From Dokdonella_A sp038237055 (lineage in GTDB: Bacteria > Pseudomonadota > Gammaproteobacteria > Xanthomonadales > Rhodanobacteraceae): 7,518 nt of DNA. A program made the translations under genes and the position numbers. Of this stretch, positions 1 through 6,483 are shown piece by piece (within the stretch, counting starts at the first letter, position 1; every line of letters starts with the position of its first letter). The notes below the pieces were generated by a model, which worked only from the letters and a program-made list of their open reading frames with translations, was not told where the DNA came from and made no database searches. Where the stretch lies: assembly GCA_038237055.1 (NCBI GenBank), contig JBBRZD010000156.1, forward strand, positions 1 to 7,518, in the 5' to 3' direction.

Positions 1-1
1 C

Positions 2-517
2 AACAGCGGCGGTCCGCCCGGCGGTCCGGCATACGCGGCATTGATCGACGATTTCCTGTCCGCGTTCAACCAGCATTTGATTGCTGCGCAGATATTGCTG
101 CAGGCTGCGCTGCCCGGGATGAAAGCGTCCGGTTATGGCCGCATCGTCAACGTGATCTCGACCTCGGTGAAAGAGCCGATCAGGAATCTGGGCGTCTCCA
201 ACACCGTTCGCGGCGCCGTCGCAAGCTGGGCGAAGACGCTGGCTGCAGAACTCGGCTCGTTCGAAATAACGGTCAACAACGTGTTGCCCGGTTACACGCA
301 GACGCAACGCCTCGAACAGATTCTCGCCGATCGAATAGAGACCACCGGAAAATCCAGCGCCGAGATCGAGCAAGCAATGCTCGCGACTGTGCCAGCCGGG
401 CGCTTCGCAAAGGCCTCCGAAATCGCATCTGTGATCGCGTTTCTAACGACGCCGGCAGCCGCCTACATCAATGGCATCAACGTGCCCGTCGATGGCGGTC
501 GCATGCAGTCGCTGTAA
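2..517 (+). CDS. SDR-family oxidoreductase with atypical active site, 3' part only
   Basis: The frame is open from the first bases of the window, so the start and the N-terminal dinucleotide-binding Gly motif lie upstream. The TTG at 41 is an internal codon, not the start. What is visible is the second half of a short-chain dehydrogenase/reductase: an NSGGPPGG version of the NNAG motif at 2-25, the ISTS active-site serine strand at 155-166, an N-x-x-x-PG-x-x-x-T loop near 275-302, and the C-terminal PVDGG signature near 484-498. In classical SDRs a Tyr lies 13 residues after the catalytic Ser and a Lys 4 residues later. Here those places hold Ser (codon at 197) and Arg (codon at 209), giving SxxxR instead of YxxxK. 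This matches a FabG-like SDR subgroup known to depart from the usual tetrad. Substrate and activity are therefore uncertain; it may be a non-classical reductase or a binding protein. Family assignment is firm, function is not. Confidence 0.88.
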   Translation, partial: NSGGPPGGPAYAALIDDFLSAFNQHLIAAQILLQAALPGMKASGYGRIVNVISTSVKEPIRNLGVSNTVRGAVASWAKTLAAELGSFEITVNNVLPGYTQTQRLEQILADRIETTGKSSAEIEQAMLATVPAGRFAKASEIASVIAFLTTPAAAYINGINVPVDGGRMQSL

Positions 518-598
518 CACGCAGCTTCAAATTCAAGCACGCCGTCAAAAGCGGATGTCCCTCGCTCTCGATCATCCGATTCAATCGACCTTTGCAGC

Positions 599-1384
599 AT
601 GATCCTGAATATCGCCGCCTACAAATTCACATCGATCGACGACCCGTCGACCCTGGCGAAGCAGCTGCGCGAATGGGCGGAGAGTGCCGAGCTGCTCGGT
701 ACGATCCTCATTGCGAGTGAAGGCATCAATCTTTTTCTCGCAGGTTCGTCAGCGTCGATCCGCGATTTCCTCATCGCACTGCGTGCAGATCTGCGCTTTG
801 CCGACATTGCCGTCAAGGAAAGCCGCAGCGTCACGCAGCCATTCGCGCACCTGAAAGTCAAACTCAAGGATGAAATCATCTCGTTCCGGCGCGACGAATC
901 CTCGCCACTGGCGCGGCGCGCGCCGGCCGTCGCGCCAGCCGTGCTCGCGCGCTGGATCGAACAAGGTCACGACGATGAAGGTCGGCGTCTCGTGTTGCTG
1001 GATACGCGCAATCGCGAAGAAGTCCGCTGCGGTACGTTCGCCGGTGCCGTGTCACTGCCGATCGACAAATTCACCGACTTTCCCGACGCAATTTTGCAGC
1101 ATCGCGAAGCCTTGGCCGATGCGACGGTGGTCAGCTTTTGCACCGGCGGCATCCGTTGCGAGAAAGCCGCCTTGTGGATGCAGGCCAACAATCTGGGTCG
1201 CGTGTGGCAGCTCGACGGCGGCATCCTCGGTTATTTCGAGCACGTGGGCGGCACGGGCTACGACGGCCACTGCTTCGTCTTCGACGAGCGCATCGCACTC
1301 GACGCATCGCTGCAGCCGCTCGTCGACGACGACGCAGCGGCTTTCACGATTGAGACCGCCGCAATTGCCAACGGCGCGGGATGA
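599..1384 (+). CDS. trhO: tRNA uridine(34) hydroxylase TrhO (YceA/UPF0176, rhodanese fold)
   Basis: This 261-residue protein matches the TrhO family, which hydroxylates U34 of certain tRNAs to 5-hydroxyuridine using oxygen, a first step towards the wobble modification cmo5U or mcmo5U. It acts in the cytoplasm. The N-terminal domain (about residues 1-95) carries the typical IASEGIN segment and an FAHLKVKLKDEI stretch. A rhodanese domain follows (about 120-215) with LDTRNREE and the active-site loop CTGGIRCEK, where C181 is the expected catalytic cysteine and C187 the second conserved one. GGILGYFE and CFVFDERIAL follow. E. coli TrhO is about 350 residues and ends in a Cys-rich tail; this protein stops soon after FDERIAL, so it is the short form. 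The ATG at 599 is chosen because it begins directly with the family N-terminus; no good Shine-Dalgarno site precedes it. It lies 81 bases after the SDR gene and converges with the next gene. Confidence 0.93.
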   Translation: MILNIAAYKFTSIDDPSTLAKQLREWAESAELLGTILIASEGINLFLAGSSASIRDFLIALRADLRFADIAVKESRSVTQPFAHLKVKLKDEIISFRRDESSPLARRAPAVAPAVLARWIEQGHDDEGRRLVLLDTRNREEVRCGTFAGAVSLPIDKFTDFPDAILQHREALADATVVSFCTGGIRCEKAALWMQANNLGRVWQLDGGILGYFEHVGGTGYDGHCFVFDERIALDASLQPLVDDDAAAFTIETAAIANGAG

Positions 1385-1392
1385 TTCCTGAC

Positions 1393-1421
1393 TGCAGTGC
1401 GACGGATCTCGTCGCGCTGCA
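1393..1421 (+). terminator. Strong hairpin between convergent genes, probable transcript end
   Basis: A 12-base-pair stem (arms 1393-1404 and 1410-1421) encloses the 5-base loop GATCT. It lies 9 bases after the trhO stop and 24 bases beyond the stop of the opposing secreted-protein gene. On the plus-strand RNA every position pairs, with one G-U wobble (1398 with 1416). On the minus-strand RNA that position becomes an A-C mismatch, so the structure slightly favours ending the trhO transcript. No U-tract follows on either side, so this is not a classic intrinsic terminator. It may act as a 3' stabilising hairpin or need Rho. Confidence 0.55.
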
Positions 1422-1444
1422 TGGGCGCGCATGACGTCCGATCG

Positions 1445-4400
1445 TCAGGAGCAACCGCCGAGTTTTGCGAGGTGCATGCTGCCGGAAAGACCACGGTATG
1501 CGTGCGCAGCGTCTGTGTTGTCAAAGCGATAGTCGACCGTGACGCTGGTACAGCCGGCGAACGTCACGATCGCTTCCCCGACACGCGTGGTGTTGCTGGT
1601 CGGCGCGTTATCGAAGCTTCCGCCGATCGTTCCGTAGATGGGCACGGTGACGCTACCTCCGCTCGCGGCAGACAAATCGCCCTGCAGCGTGAACCAATGT
1701 TGCTGACTCGGATCGTCGGCAGCGCCGGCGGGATCGTAGGTGAACCATGCGCCAAACAGCGTGCCGGGGAAACCGTTTCCAGCCGGGATCACAGCGAATT
1801 CCACACCCTGTCCGGACGTTGCCGGGTCGTGCCAGGAACCACCCTGCTTCGCATCGAACCCAGCGCCGGGTGGGTTCGCGTTTCCTGCCGGTTGCGTCGC
1901 ACCGCTCGCGAGCTGGCAAGGCACAGTCGAAGGCGTCAAACGCATGATGTCGATCGAACCCTGCGCACCGCCGTTGACGCCTTGGTGGAACTGGTAGCTC
2001 AACTTGCCATGATTGCAATCGAAAAATTGGATTTGTGCGGAGCCTACCGAGTGAGCCGCGACCGTGCCGGACTGAAAGATCCCGCCTTCAGTGGAATAAA
2101 TCGTGAAATTGGCATCCGTGCCACCCGAGGCTGGGGAACCCTCAAGAGTGAACCACGCCAGTGCGGCGGGATCGTTGCCGCCTGACTGGGTGTAAGTGAA
2201 CCAAGGAATAAAGATCAGGTGCGCCGACGCGATGTAGTCGATGAGAAATCCCTGACCGGATTCATAAGGTGCGTACCATGCGCCGGAGACTCCGGTTTGC
2301 GCGGCCGGAATCGTGACGGAATGTGCAAAAACAGAGTCGATGCCGATCACCTGTGCTGCGGAAGATGCCGAGTCGTAGCCATTGCCGAACCCGAGAACGA
2401 AGCGCAGTGTGCCGTCGGCGGAAACGCCGACTCGGCCAGGAAACACACCCTCGCAATCGGCCGCGCCGCAAGCGATGAATGTCGTCGCATTGGAACTGCC
2501 ACTGGCGCGATCGACGACCTGGTATCCGATCTTGTGCGGATAGAAACTGAAAAAACCGAATTTCGTTCCGCCCGGATTAAGGACGATGCTCGACGCACCA
2601 TTCGCCACTTCGATCGTCTTGCGCCAGCCGATACTGCCGGTGGCGCGGTCGATGCGCAGCAGCTGCGTGGACGTCTGCCCGACCGAAAGCGCAACGAAGA
2701 TATCGCCACCGTCGGAAGACGCGCTGAACCGCAACGGGTTTGTGGTCGTACTGGCATCGGCGATCGAGGTCGTCCAGCGCACGCTGCCATTGGTCCCGAG
2801 CAGGCCAAGTACCACATGAGCGTCGGCGCTGATGCCAAGGAACTGGACCGTTCCGTCGTGGAGATATTCGGCCGCTGCGATCGTCTGGACCGAAGTGAGT
2901 GTTTGCTCGTAAAGCACGGTGCCGTCGGGACGAGCAACTTCGAGCGTGGGTGTAAGTGTCCCTTGCAGCAAGAGGTTCCCATCGGCGCCGACTCCCGTCG
3001 TTTGCGCCGTAGAACTGGTATGCGTCTGAATCGCATGGCCCGCTGCATCGATCGATGCAAGCATGACCTGCTCCGATGGGTCCGATGAGAGGTAGCTCGC
3101 CACGCTGGTCGAATCGCTGAGCACGCGGAACGCGAGCGGACTGGGAGCAGAGGACGCCGAGTGCGCCTGCAGAACCGTAGACCACATCGTGGCGCCGGTG
3201 TCTTTGGCATGGCATTGCACACGCATGTCCGGAATGCCGCCGACAGGCAGATGATTAGGATCCCAACCGCCGATATAGTAGTCAGCCCTGTCGCCGCCGA
3301 TACAGATGCGGTCGGGGCCTACCGAAAGCGAAGGGATCAACCAGTAGCCATCCCACGCGCTTTTCCACATGCGTGTTCCCTGCGGCGAAATTTTCGTCAA
3401 CGCATAACGCGATGCAATAGCGCCTGCGATATTGTCCTGTGGCCTGCTGAACTCATTGAGCAGCGTCTGCGTCAGCAAGTACGTCGTTCCATCCGGTTCG
3501 ATAACGGAATCGAGCAGGCTCGCGTTGTAGACGACCTTGGCTACTGCGAACGGCCTTGGCAACACCTGGCCGGAGCGGTCCAGATGCAACCATTGCCCGG
3601 TGGAGGCAGCGCTGGTGGAGACTCCCGCCGCGTCGATCAAGTCCGTATTGGAATACGTCGTGAGCAGCACCGACGAATCGGGCAGAGTAGTCATCGCCGA
3701 GACCCCGACAGAGGTGGAATCAGGCCTTCCCGTGATCGTCGAGGTTGCGATGACGTTTCCATCCGGACTGAAACGGAATAGCTTCGTCACCGATGCAACC
3801 GACGACGCGGGGGAATCAGCAAGTACCAGAGCGTCACCGTTCGCTGCAACGCGCACACCCCAGTGATAGTCGAGCGAGCTGAGAAACGATCCCGGTCCAT
3901 CGAGCGGAATGGCGTGTGTCCACGCCAATGTCCCGTCGTCCCCTATCCTGTCGACAGCCGCAGGACTTCCGCTCGGGCGTACGACTACATAAGACGATCC
4001 ATCGGTCGCCGTGGCGAAACCACTCATGCCATCTGCCGCGCGATTGTCGTAATGCCGGGTCCAACGCAATGCGCCGGTAGGCGTCAGGCTGACCGCGATC
4101 AGGCTGGCATCGGCAATGGGTGAGTCCGCGCCAACGGCATGAATATTTCCAGCCGCGTCCAGCGCAATTTCATGCAAGCGTGAACCGGACGATGTCGACG
4201 GCGAGTCTGCCCAACGCCAGGCGACGTTTCCGTTGGAATCAAGTTTGACGATGGATGCGCTGGGCGACGCTGCGCCGTCACTGGAGCCGACCAGGTAGAT
4301 CCCACCCGTTGCCCCCGCCAACACTGGCTGCGTGCCTAACGGCACGAATCGGTCCACTGAGACTGGGGCGAAGCCGCTGCCGTCGGCACTCACGCGGTAC

Positions 4401-4855
4401 AGCTGCAACCCTTGCGCTTGCACCATCACCCAGATGACGCCATTGGCGTCGCTCGCCAGCCAATCGCAGCGGGCACCGATTGCCTGTTGCCATTGCAAAG
4501 CACCATTCGAATTGCGCTTGAAGATACTGCACGGCACCGCCTGTGGCGTTCCGAAGATGGAAAGCGGCGCCTCGACCACACCGCCGTCTGGCGTGCGAGC
4601 GATGAGCGCGTCGCCACCAGCAAGATGCGAGGGCACCACAACATCCGACGATCCATCTGCACGGAAATGCACGGTTGCATTGCCGACCGCCCAGGCCCCC
4701 GTGCCGTCCAGCACGAAGTGACCCGGGTTGAAATCGAGCAGTTCGCTGCTGTCCAGATAATCGAACGAGACCGCTTCGGCGGAAGCAAATGCGCAGGCGC
4801 AGAAACCACAAACCACCAGGCGAACGAAAATCTTGGTCAATACGCGAGTCGACAT
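1445..4855 (-). CDS. Large secreted beta-propeller-like protein with duplicated C-terminal domain
   Basis: The 1136-residue product begins with a Sec signal peptide: K8 and R12, a hydrophobic core at about 13-24, and AxA cleavage options after A24 or A26. No lipobox is evident. Residues about 30-850 contain some 13 repeats of 40-64 residues, each with a turn of the type (D/N)G-x-x-x-W or a variant. The turn glycines are near 118, 159, 209, 261, 308, 366, 429, 493, 554, 606, 645, 690 and 740. This resembles PQQ/quinoprotein-like propeller blades, perhaps two propellers in tandem. Residues about 855-980 and 1003-1136 are two copies of one domain sharing G-x-W (W860, W1008), SGQG (866, 1014), WFTY (885, 1037), WFTL (901, 1054) and a Cys pair 33 residues apart (C947/C980, C1102/C1135). 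A Pro/Gly/Ala-rich linker joins them. No catalytic motif or membrane anchor is visible. The role is unknown; a surface or extracellular binding protein is a guess. The start is supported by a good GAGGAA ribosome site. Confidence 0.87.
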   Translation of the reverse strand: MSTRVLTKIFVRLVVCGFCACAFASAEAVSFDYLDSSELLDFNPGHFVLDGTGAWAVGNATVHFRADGSSDVVVPSHLAGGDALIARTPDGGVVEAPLSIFGTPQAVPCSIFKRNSNGALQWQQAIGARCDWLASDANGVIWVMVQAQGLQLYRVSADGSGFAPVSVDRFVPLGTQPVLAGATGGIYLVGSSDGAASPSASIVKLDSNGNVAWRWADSPSTSSGSRLHEIALDAAGNIHAVGADSPIADASLIAVSLTPTGALRWTRHYDNRAADGMSGFATATDGSSYVVVRPSGSPAAVDRIGDDGTLAWTHAIPLDGPGSFLSSLDYHWGVRVAANGDALVLADSPASSVASVTKLFRFSPDGNVIATSTITGRPDSTSVGVSAMTTLPDSSVLLTTYSNTDLIDAAGVSTSAASTGQWLHLDRSGQVLPRPFAVAKVVYNASLLDSVIEPDGTTYLLTQTLLNEFSRPQDNIAGAIASRYALTKISPQGTRMWKSAWDGYWLIPSLSVGPDRICIGGDRADYYIGGWDPNHLPVGGIPDMRVQCHAKDTGATMWSTVLQAHSASSAPSPLAFRVLSDSTSVASYLSSDPSEQVMLASIDAAGHAIQTHTSSTAQTTGVGADGNLLLQGTLTPTLEVARPDGTVLYEQTLTSVQTIAAAEYLHDGTVQFLGISADAHVVLGLLGTNGSVRWTTSIADASTTTNPLRFSASSDGGDIFVALSVGQTSTQLLRIDRATGSIGWRKTIEVANGASSIVLNPGGTKFGFFSFYPHKIGYQVVDRASGSSNATTFIACGAADCEGVFPGRVGVSADGTLRFVLGFGNGYDSASSAAQVIGIDSVFAHSVTIPAAQTGVSGAWYAPYESGQGFLIDYIASAHLIFIPWFTYTQSGGNDPAALAWFTLEGSPASGGTDANFTIYSTEGGIFQSGTVAAHSVGSAQIQFFDCNHGKLSYQFHQGVNGGAQGSIDIMRLTPSTVPCQLASGATQPAGNANPPGAGFDAKQGGSWHDPATSGQGVEFAVIPAGNGFPGTLFGAWFTYDPAGAADDPSQQHWFTLQGDLSAASGGSVTVPIYGTIGGSFDNAPTSNTTRVGEAIVTFAGCTSVTVDYRFDNTDAAHAYRGLSGSMHLAKLGGCS
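4785..4855 (-). other. Signal peptide coding part of the large secreted protein
   Basis: Residues 1 to about 24 show a positively charged N-region (R4, K8, R12), a hydrophobic core that includes three cysteines (16, 19, 21), and AFA at 22-24 as the first cleavage option; ASA at 24-26 is the alternative. None of the cysteines sits in a proper lipobox, so type I cleavage and release into the periplasm or beyond is expected. Confidence 0.8.
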
Positions 4856-4860
4856 GGCAC

Positions 4861-4866
4861 TTCCTC
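4861..4866 (-). promoter_or_regulatory. Ribosome binding site GAGGAA of the secreted-protein gene
   Basis: Read on the minus strand, GAGGAA lies 5 bases before the ATG at 4855. It is the clearest correctly spaced Shine-Dalgarno site in the window and fixes the start of the 1136-residue protein, agreeing with the signal peptide beginning directly there. Confidence 0.75.
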
Positions 4867-4875
4867 GATGAGCGG

Positions 4876-4905
4876 GGCTTATTCGAGTAACGCACTAAGG
4901 CACAA
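4876..4905 (-). promoter_or_regulatory. Weak promoter candidate for the secreted-protein gene
   Basis: On the minus strand, TTGTGC (4905-4900) and TAAGCC (4881-4876) are 18 bases apart, which would start the RNA near 4869 and leave a leader of about 14 bases carrying the ribosome site. The -10 part matches the consensus poorly. An alternative is the perfect TTGACA at 4958-4953, but nothing TATAAT-like lies 16-18 bases after it. The promoter must lie in this intergenic stretch; the exact boxes are a guess. Confidence 0.2.
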
Positions 4906-4933
4906 AAATGCGACAACTAGCTGGAAAGGAGGC

Positions 4934-4952
4934 TGAGCGCGTGCATCGCTCA
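4934..4952. promoter_or_regulatory. Inverted repeat TGAGCG-N7-CGCTCA, candidate operator
   Basis: Perfect 6-base arms separated by 7 bases (19 bases in all) sit in the divergent intergenic region. The centre is about 68 bases before the proposed RNA start of the dehydrogenase gene and about 74 bases before that proposed for the secreted-protein gene. The site also abuts the TTGACA hexamer on the minus strand. Size and position suit a dimeric regulator, but no regulator gene is in the window and the site is not recognised as a known operator. Confidence 0.3.
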
Positions 4953-4974
4953 TGTCAACGGCAGCAACATCCGC

Positions 4975-5010
4975 TTCCAATTTTCCGGAACGAGCCGTTA
5001 AGCTGCGGCG
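4975..5010 (+). promoter_or_regulatory. Candidate promoter giving a leaderless or near-leaderless dehydrogenase mRNA
   Basis: TAAGCT at 4999-5004 fits a TAnnnT -10 element, and TTCCAA at 4975-4980 is a weak -35 with an 18-base spacer. RNA would begin about 7 bases after the -10, at or next to the A of the ATG at 5011. No Shine-Dalgarno sequence lies in the usual place before this ATG, which agrees with leaderless initiation. This is inferred from spacing only. Confidence 0.35.
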
Positions 5011-6468
5011 ATGCCCTCCTCGCTAACGCTCGCCAATTTGATCGACGGCCGACTGGTTCCTTCGACCGATGGACGCCAGCTCGAGGTATTCGAACCGGCG
5101 ACCGGCGGCGTGTTTGCGCATTGCCCGGACTCCGGTTCGGCAGATATCGACGCTGCGGTCGCTGCCGCGCAGCGGGCGTTTCCTGCATGGGCGGCGACTT
5201 CCGCCGAAAGACGCGCGCAGCTGCTGTGCCGTCTCGCCGATCTCGTCGAACGCGATCTTGAGGAACTCGCCCTGCTCGAATCGCGTGACTCGGGCAAGCC
5301 TGTGAAACTCGCACGTAGCCTGGATATTCCGCGCGCCGTCGCGAATCTGCGTTTCTTCGCCGCCGCGGTCACGCAATGGGCGAGTGAATCGCACGCGACC
5401 GACGCACAGACGCTCAACTACACCTTGCGCCAGCCGCTCGGCGTGGTCGCATGCATTTCGCCCTGGAATCTGCCGCTCTATCTCTTCACCTGGAAGATCG
5501 CGCCGGCGCTCGCGACCGGCAACGCCGTCGTCGCCAAGCCGTCCGAAATCACGCCGTGCACCGCGGCGCGGCTTGGCGAACTGGCGATCGAGGCGGGTTT
5601 CCCGCCCGGCGTATTGAACATCGTGCACGGCAGCGGACCACGCGTCGGTCAGGCGTTGGTCGAACACGCACAGGTCAAGGCCATCTCGTTTACCGGCAGC
5701 ACGGCTACCGGGGCCGCGATCGCGAGCGCAGCGGCGCCGAAGTTCAAGAAGCTGTCGCTGGAAATGGGCGGAAAGAATCCAGCTATCGTATTCAACGATT
5801 TCGACTGCAGCGACGCCAACCTCGACACGATCGTGCGTTCGGGTTTTGCAAACCAGGGGGAAATCTGCCTGTGTGGATCGCGTTTGCTGGTGCAGCGTTC
5901 GGTCTATGAGGACTTCCGCGAATGCTATCTCGACCGCGTGCGGAACTTGCGCGTCGGCGACCCCGAGCATGCGGACAGCGACCTTGGCGCACTGGTGTCA
6001 AAAGCACACAAAGACAAGGTAATGAGCTGCATCGAGCAAGCGCGTGCGGAAGGCGGGCGCGTGCTGTGCGGAGGCGAGTCGATCCGGATCGACGGTCGCT
6101 GTGCCGACGGCTGGTTTGTAGCACCGACAGTAATCGAAGGCCTGCCGAACAGCGCGCTGACGAACCAGCAGGAAATCTTCGGACCTGTCGTCAGCCTGAT
6201 ACCGTTCGAGAATGAAGAGGAAGCCATCGCGCTCGCGAATGCTACCGACTACGGACTTGCCGCTTCGCTATGGACGACCAACCTCGATCGAGCGCATCGT
6301 GTCGCTGCACGCCTCGAATCGGGCATTGTATGGATCAATTGCTGGTTGCAACGCGACCTGCGTACGCCGTTCGGCGGCGTCAAGAATTCCGGGGTCGGGC
6401 GCGAGGGCGGGATCGAGGCGCTTCGCTTCTTCACCGAGCCAAAAAATATCTGCATTCGACTGAGCTGA
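5011..6468 (+). CDS. Aldehyde dehydrogenase, 2-aminomuconate/2-hydroxymuconate semialdehyde type
   Basis: The 485-residue protein is a full-length ALDH-superfamily enzyme expected to oxidise a semialdehyde to a carboxylate with NAD+ in the cytoplasm. Visible active-site parts are N153 in SPWNLP, K176-P-S-E179 (the Glu suits NAD+ rather than NADP+), F227-TGS, catalytic base E251 in LEMGGKNP, nucleophile C286 in NQGEIC, and E388-IFGPV. R108 and R448 (in NCWLQRDL) correspond to the two substrate-carboxylate arginines described for human ALDH8A1 (R109 and R451), and N153 to its N155. The C-terminus (PFGGVKNSGVGREGG, then FFTEPKN) is also typical of this branch, which includes AMSDH of the kynurenine pathway and DmpC/XylG of catechol meta-cleavage. 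The sequence alone does not settle which. The ATG at 5011 gives the normal family N-terminus; no ribosome site is clear. A carbonic anhydrase gene follows after 15 bases. Confidence 0.92.
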   Translation: MPSSLTLANLIDGRLVPSTDGRQLEVFEPATGGVFAHCPDSGSADIDAAVAAAQRAFPAWAATSAERRAQLLCRLADLVERDLEELALLESRDSGKPVKLARSLDIPRAVANLRFFAAAVTQWASESHATDAQTLNYTLRQPLGVVACISPWNLPLYLFTWKIAPALATGNAVVAKPSEITPCTAARLGELAIEAGFPPGVLNIVHGSGPRVGQALVEHAQVKAISFTGSTATGAAIASAAAPKFKKLSLEMGGKNPAIVFNDFDCSDANLDTIVRSGFANQGEICLCGSRLLVQRSVYEDFRECYLDRVRNLRVGDPEHADSDLGALVSKAHKDKVMSCIEQARAEGGRVLCGGESIRIDGRCADGWFVAPTVIEGLPNSALTNQQEIFGPVVSLIPFENEEEAIALANATDYGLAASLWTTNLDRAHRVAARLESGIVWINCWLQRDLRTPFGGVKNSGVGREGGIEALRFFTEPKNICIRLS

Positions 6469-6483
6469 TCGAGTAGCCTCGAA

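Noticed and set aside
41..43. TTG as the start codon of the SDR gene
   Set aside because: The same frame is open upstream to the window edge and encodes the SDR NNAG-type motif at 2-25, so the codon is internal.
558..598. A promoter just before trhO, with TTCAAT at 580-585 as -10
   Set aside because: The hexamer is only a moderate match and no -35-like sequence lies 16-18 bases upstream; trhO may instead be read through from the SDR gene.
870..1391. 173-codon plus-strand frame overlapping trhO
   Set aside because: A +1-shifted shadow rich in Arg, Ser and Pro; the trhO frame carries the rhodanese active site.
1397..3781. A series of long plus-strand open frames (1397-2185, 2219-3088, 3161-3781) opposite the secreted-protein gene
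   Set aside because: They lie in exact codon register antisense to the 1136-residue gene and stay open because that gene rarely uses TTA, CTA or TCA codons. Their products are Arg-rich without any family motif, while the minus-strand gene has a signal peptide, a ribosome site and domain repeats.
4983..4990. Palindrome TTCCGGAA in the divergent region
   Set aside because: An 8-base palindrome is common by chance in GC-rich DNA and has no further symmetry around it.
5023..5970. 315-codon minus-strand frame inside the aldehyde dehydrogenase gene
   Set aside because: It is the in-register antisense of a gene with complete ALDH motifs; its product has no recognisable domain and no start signals.
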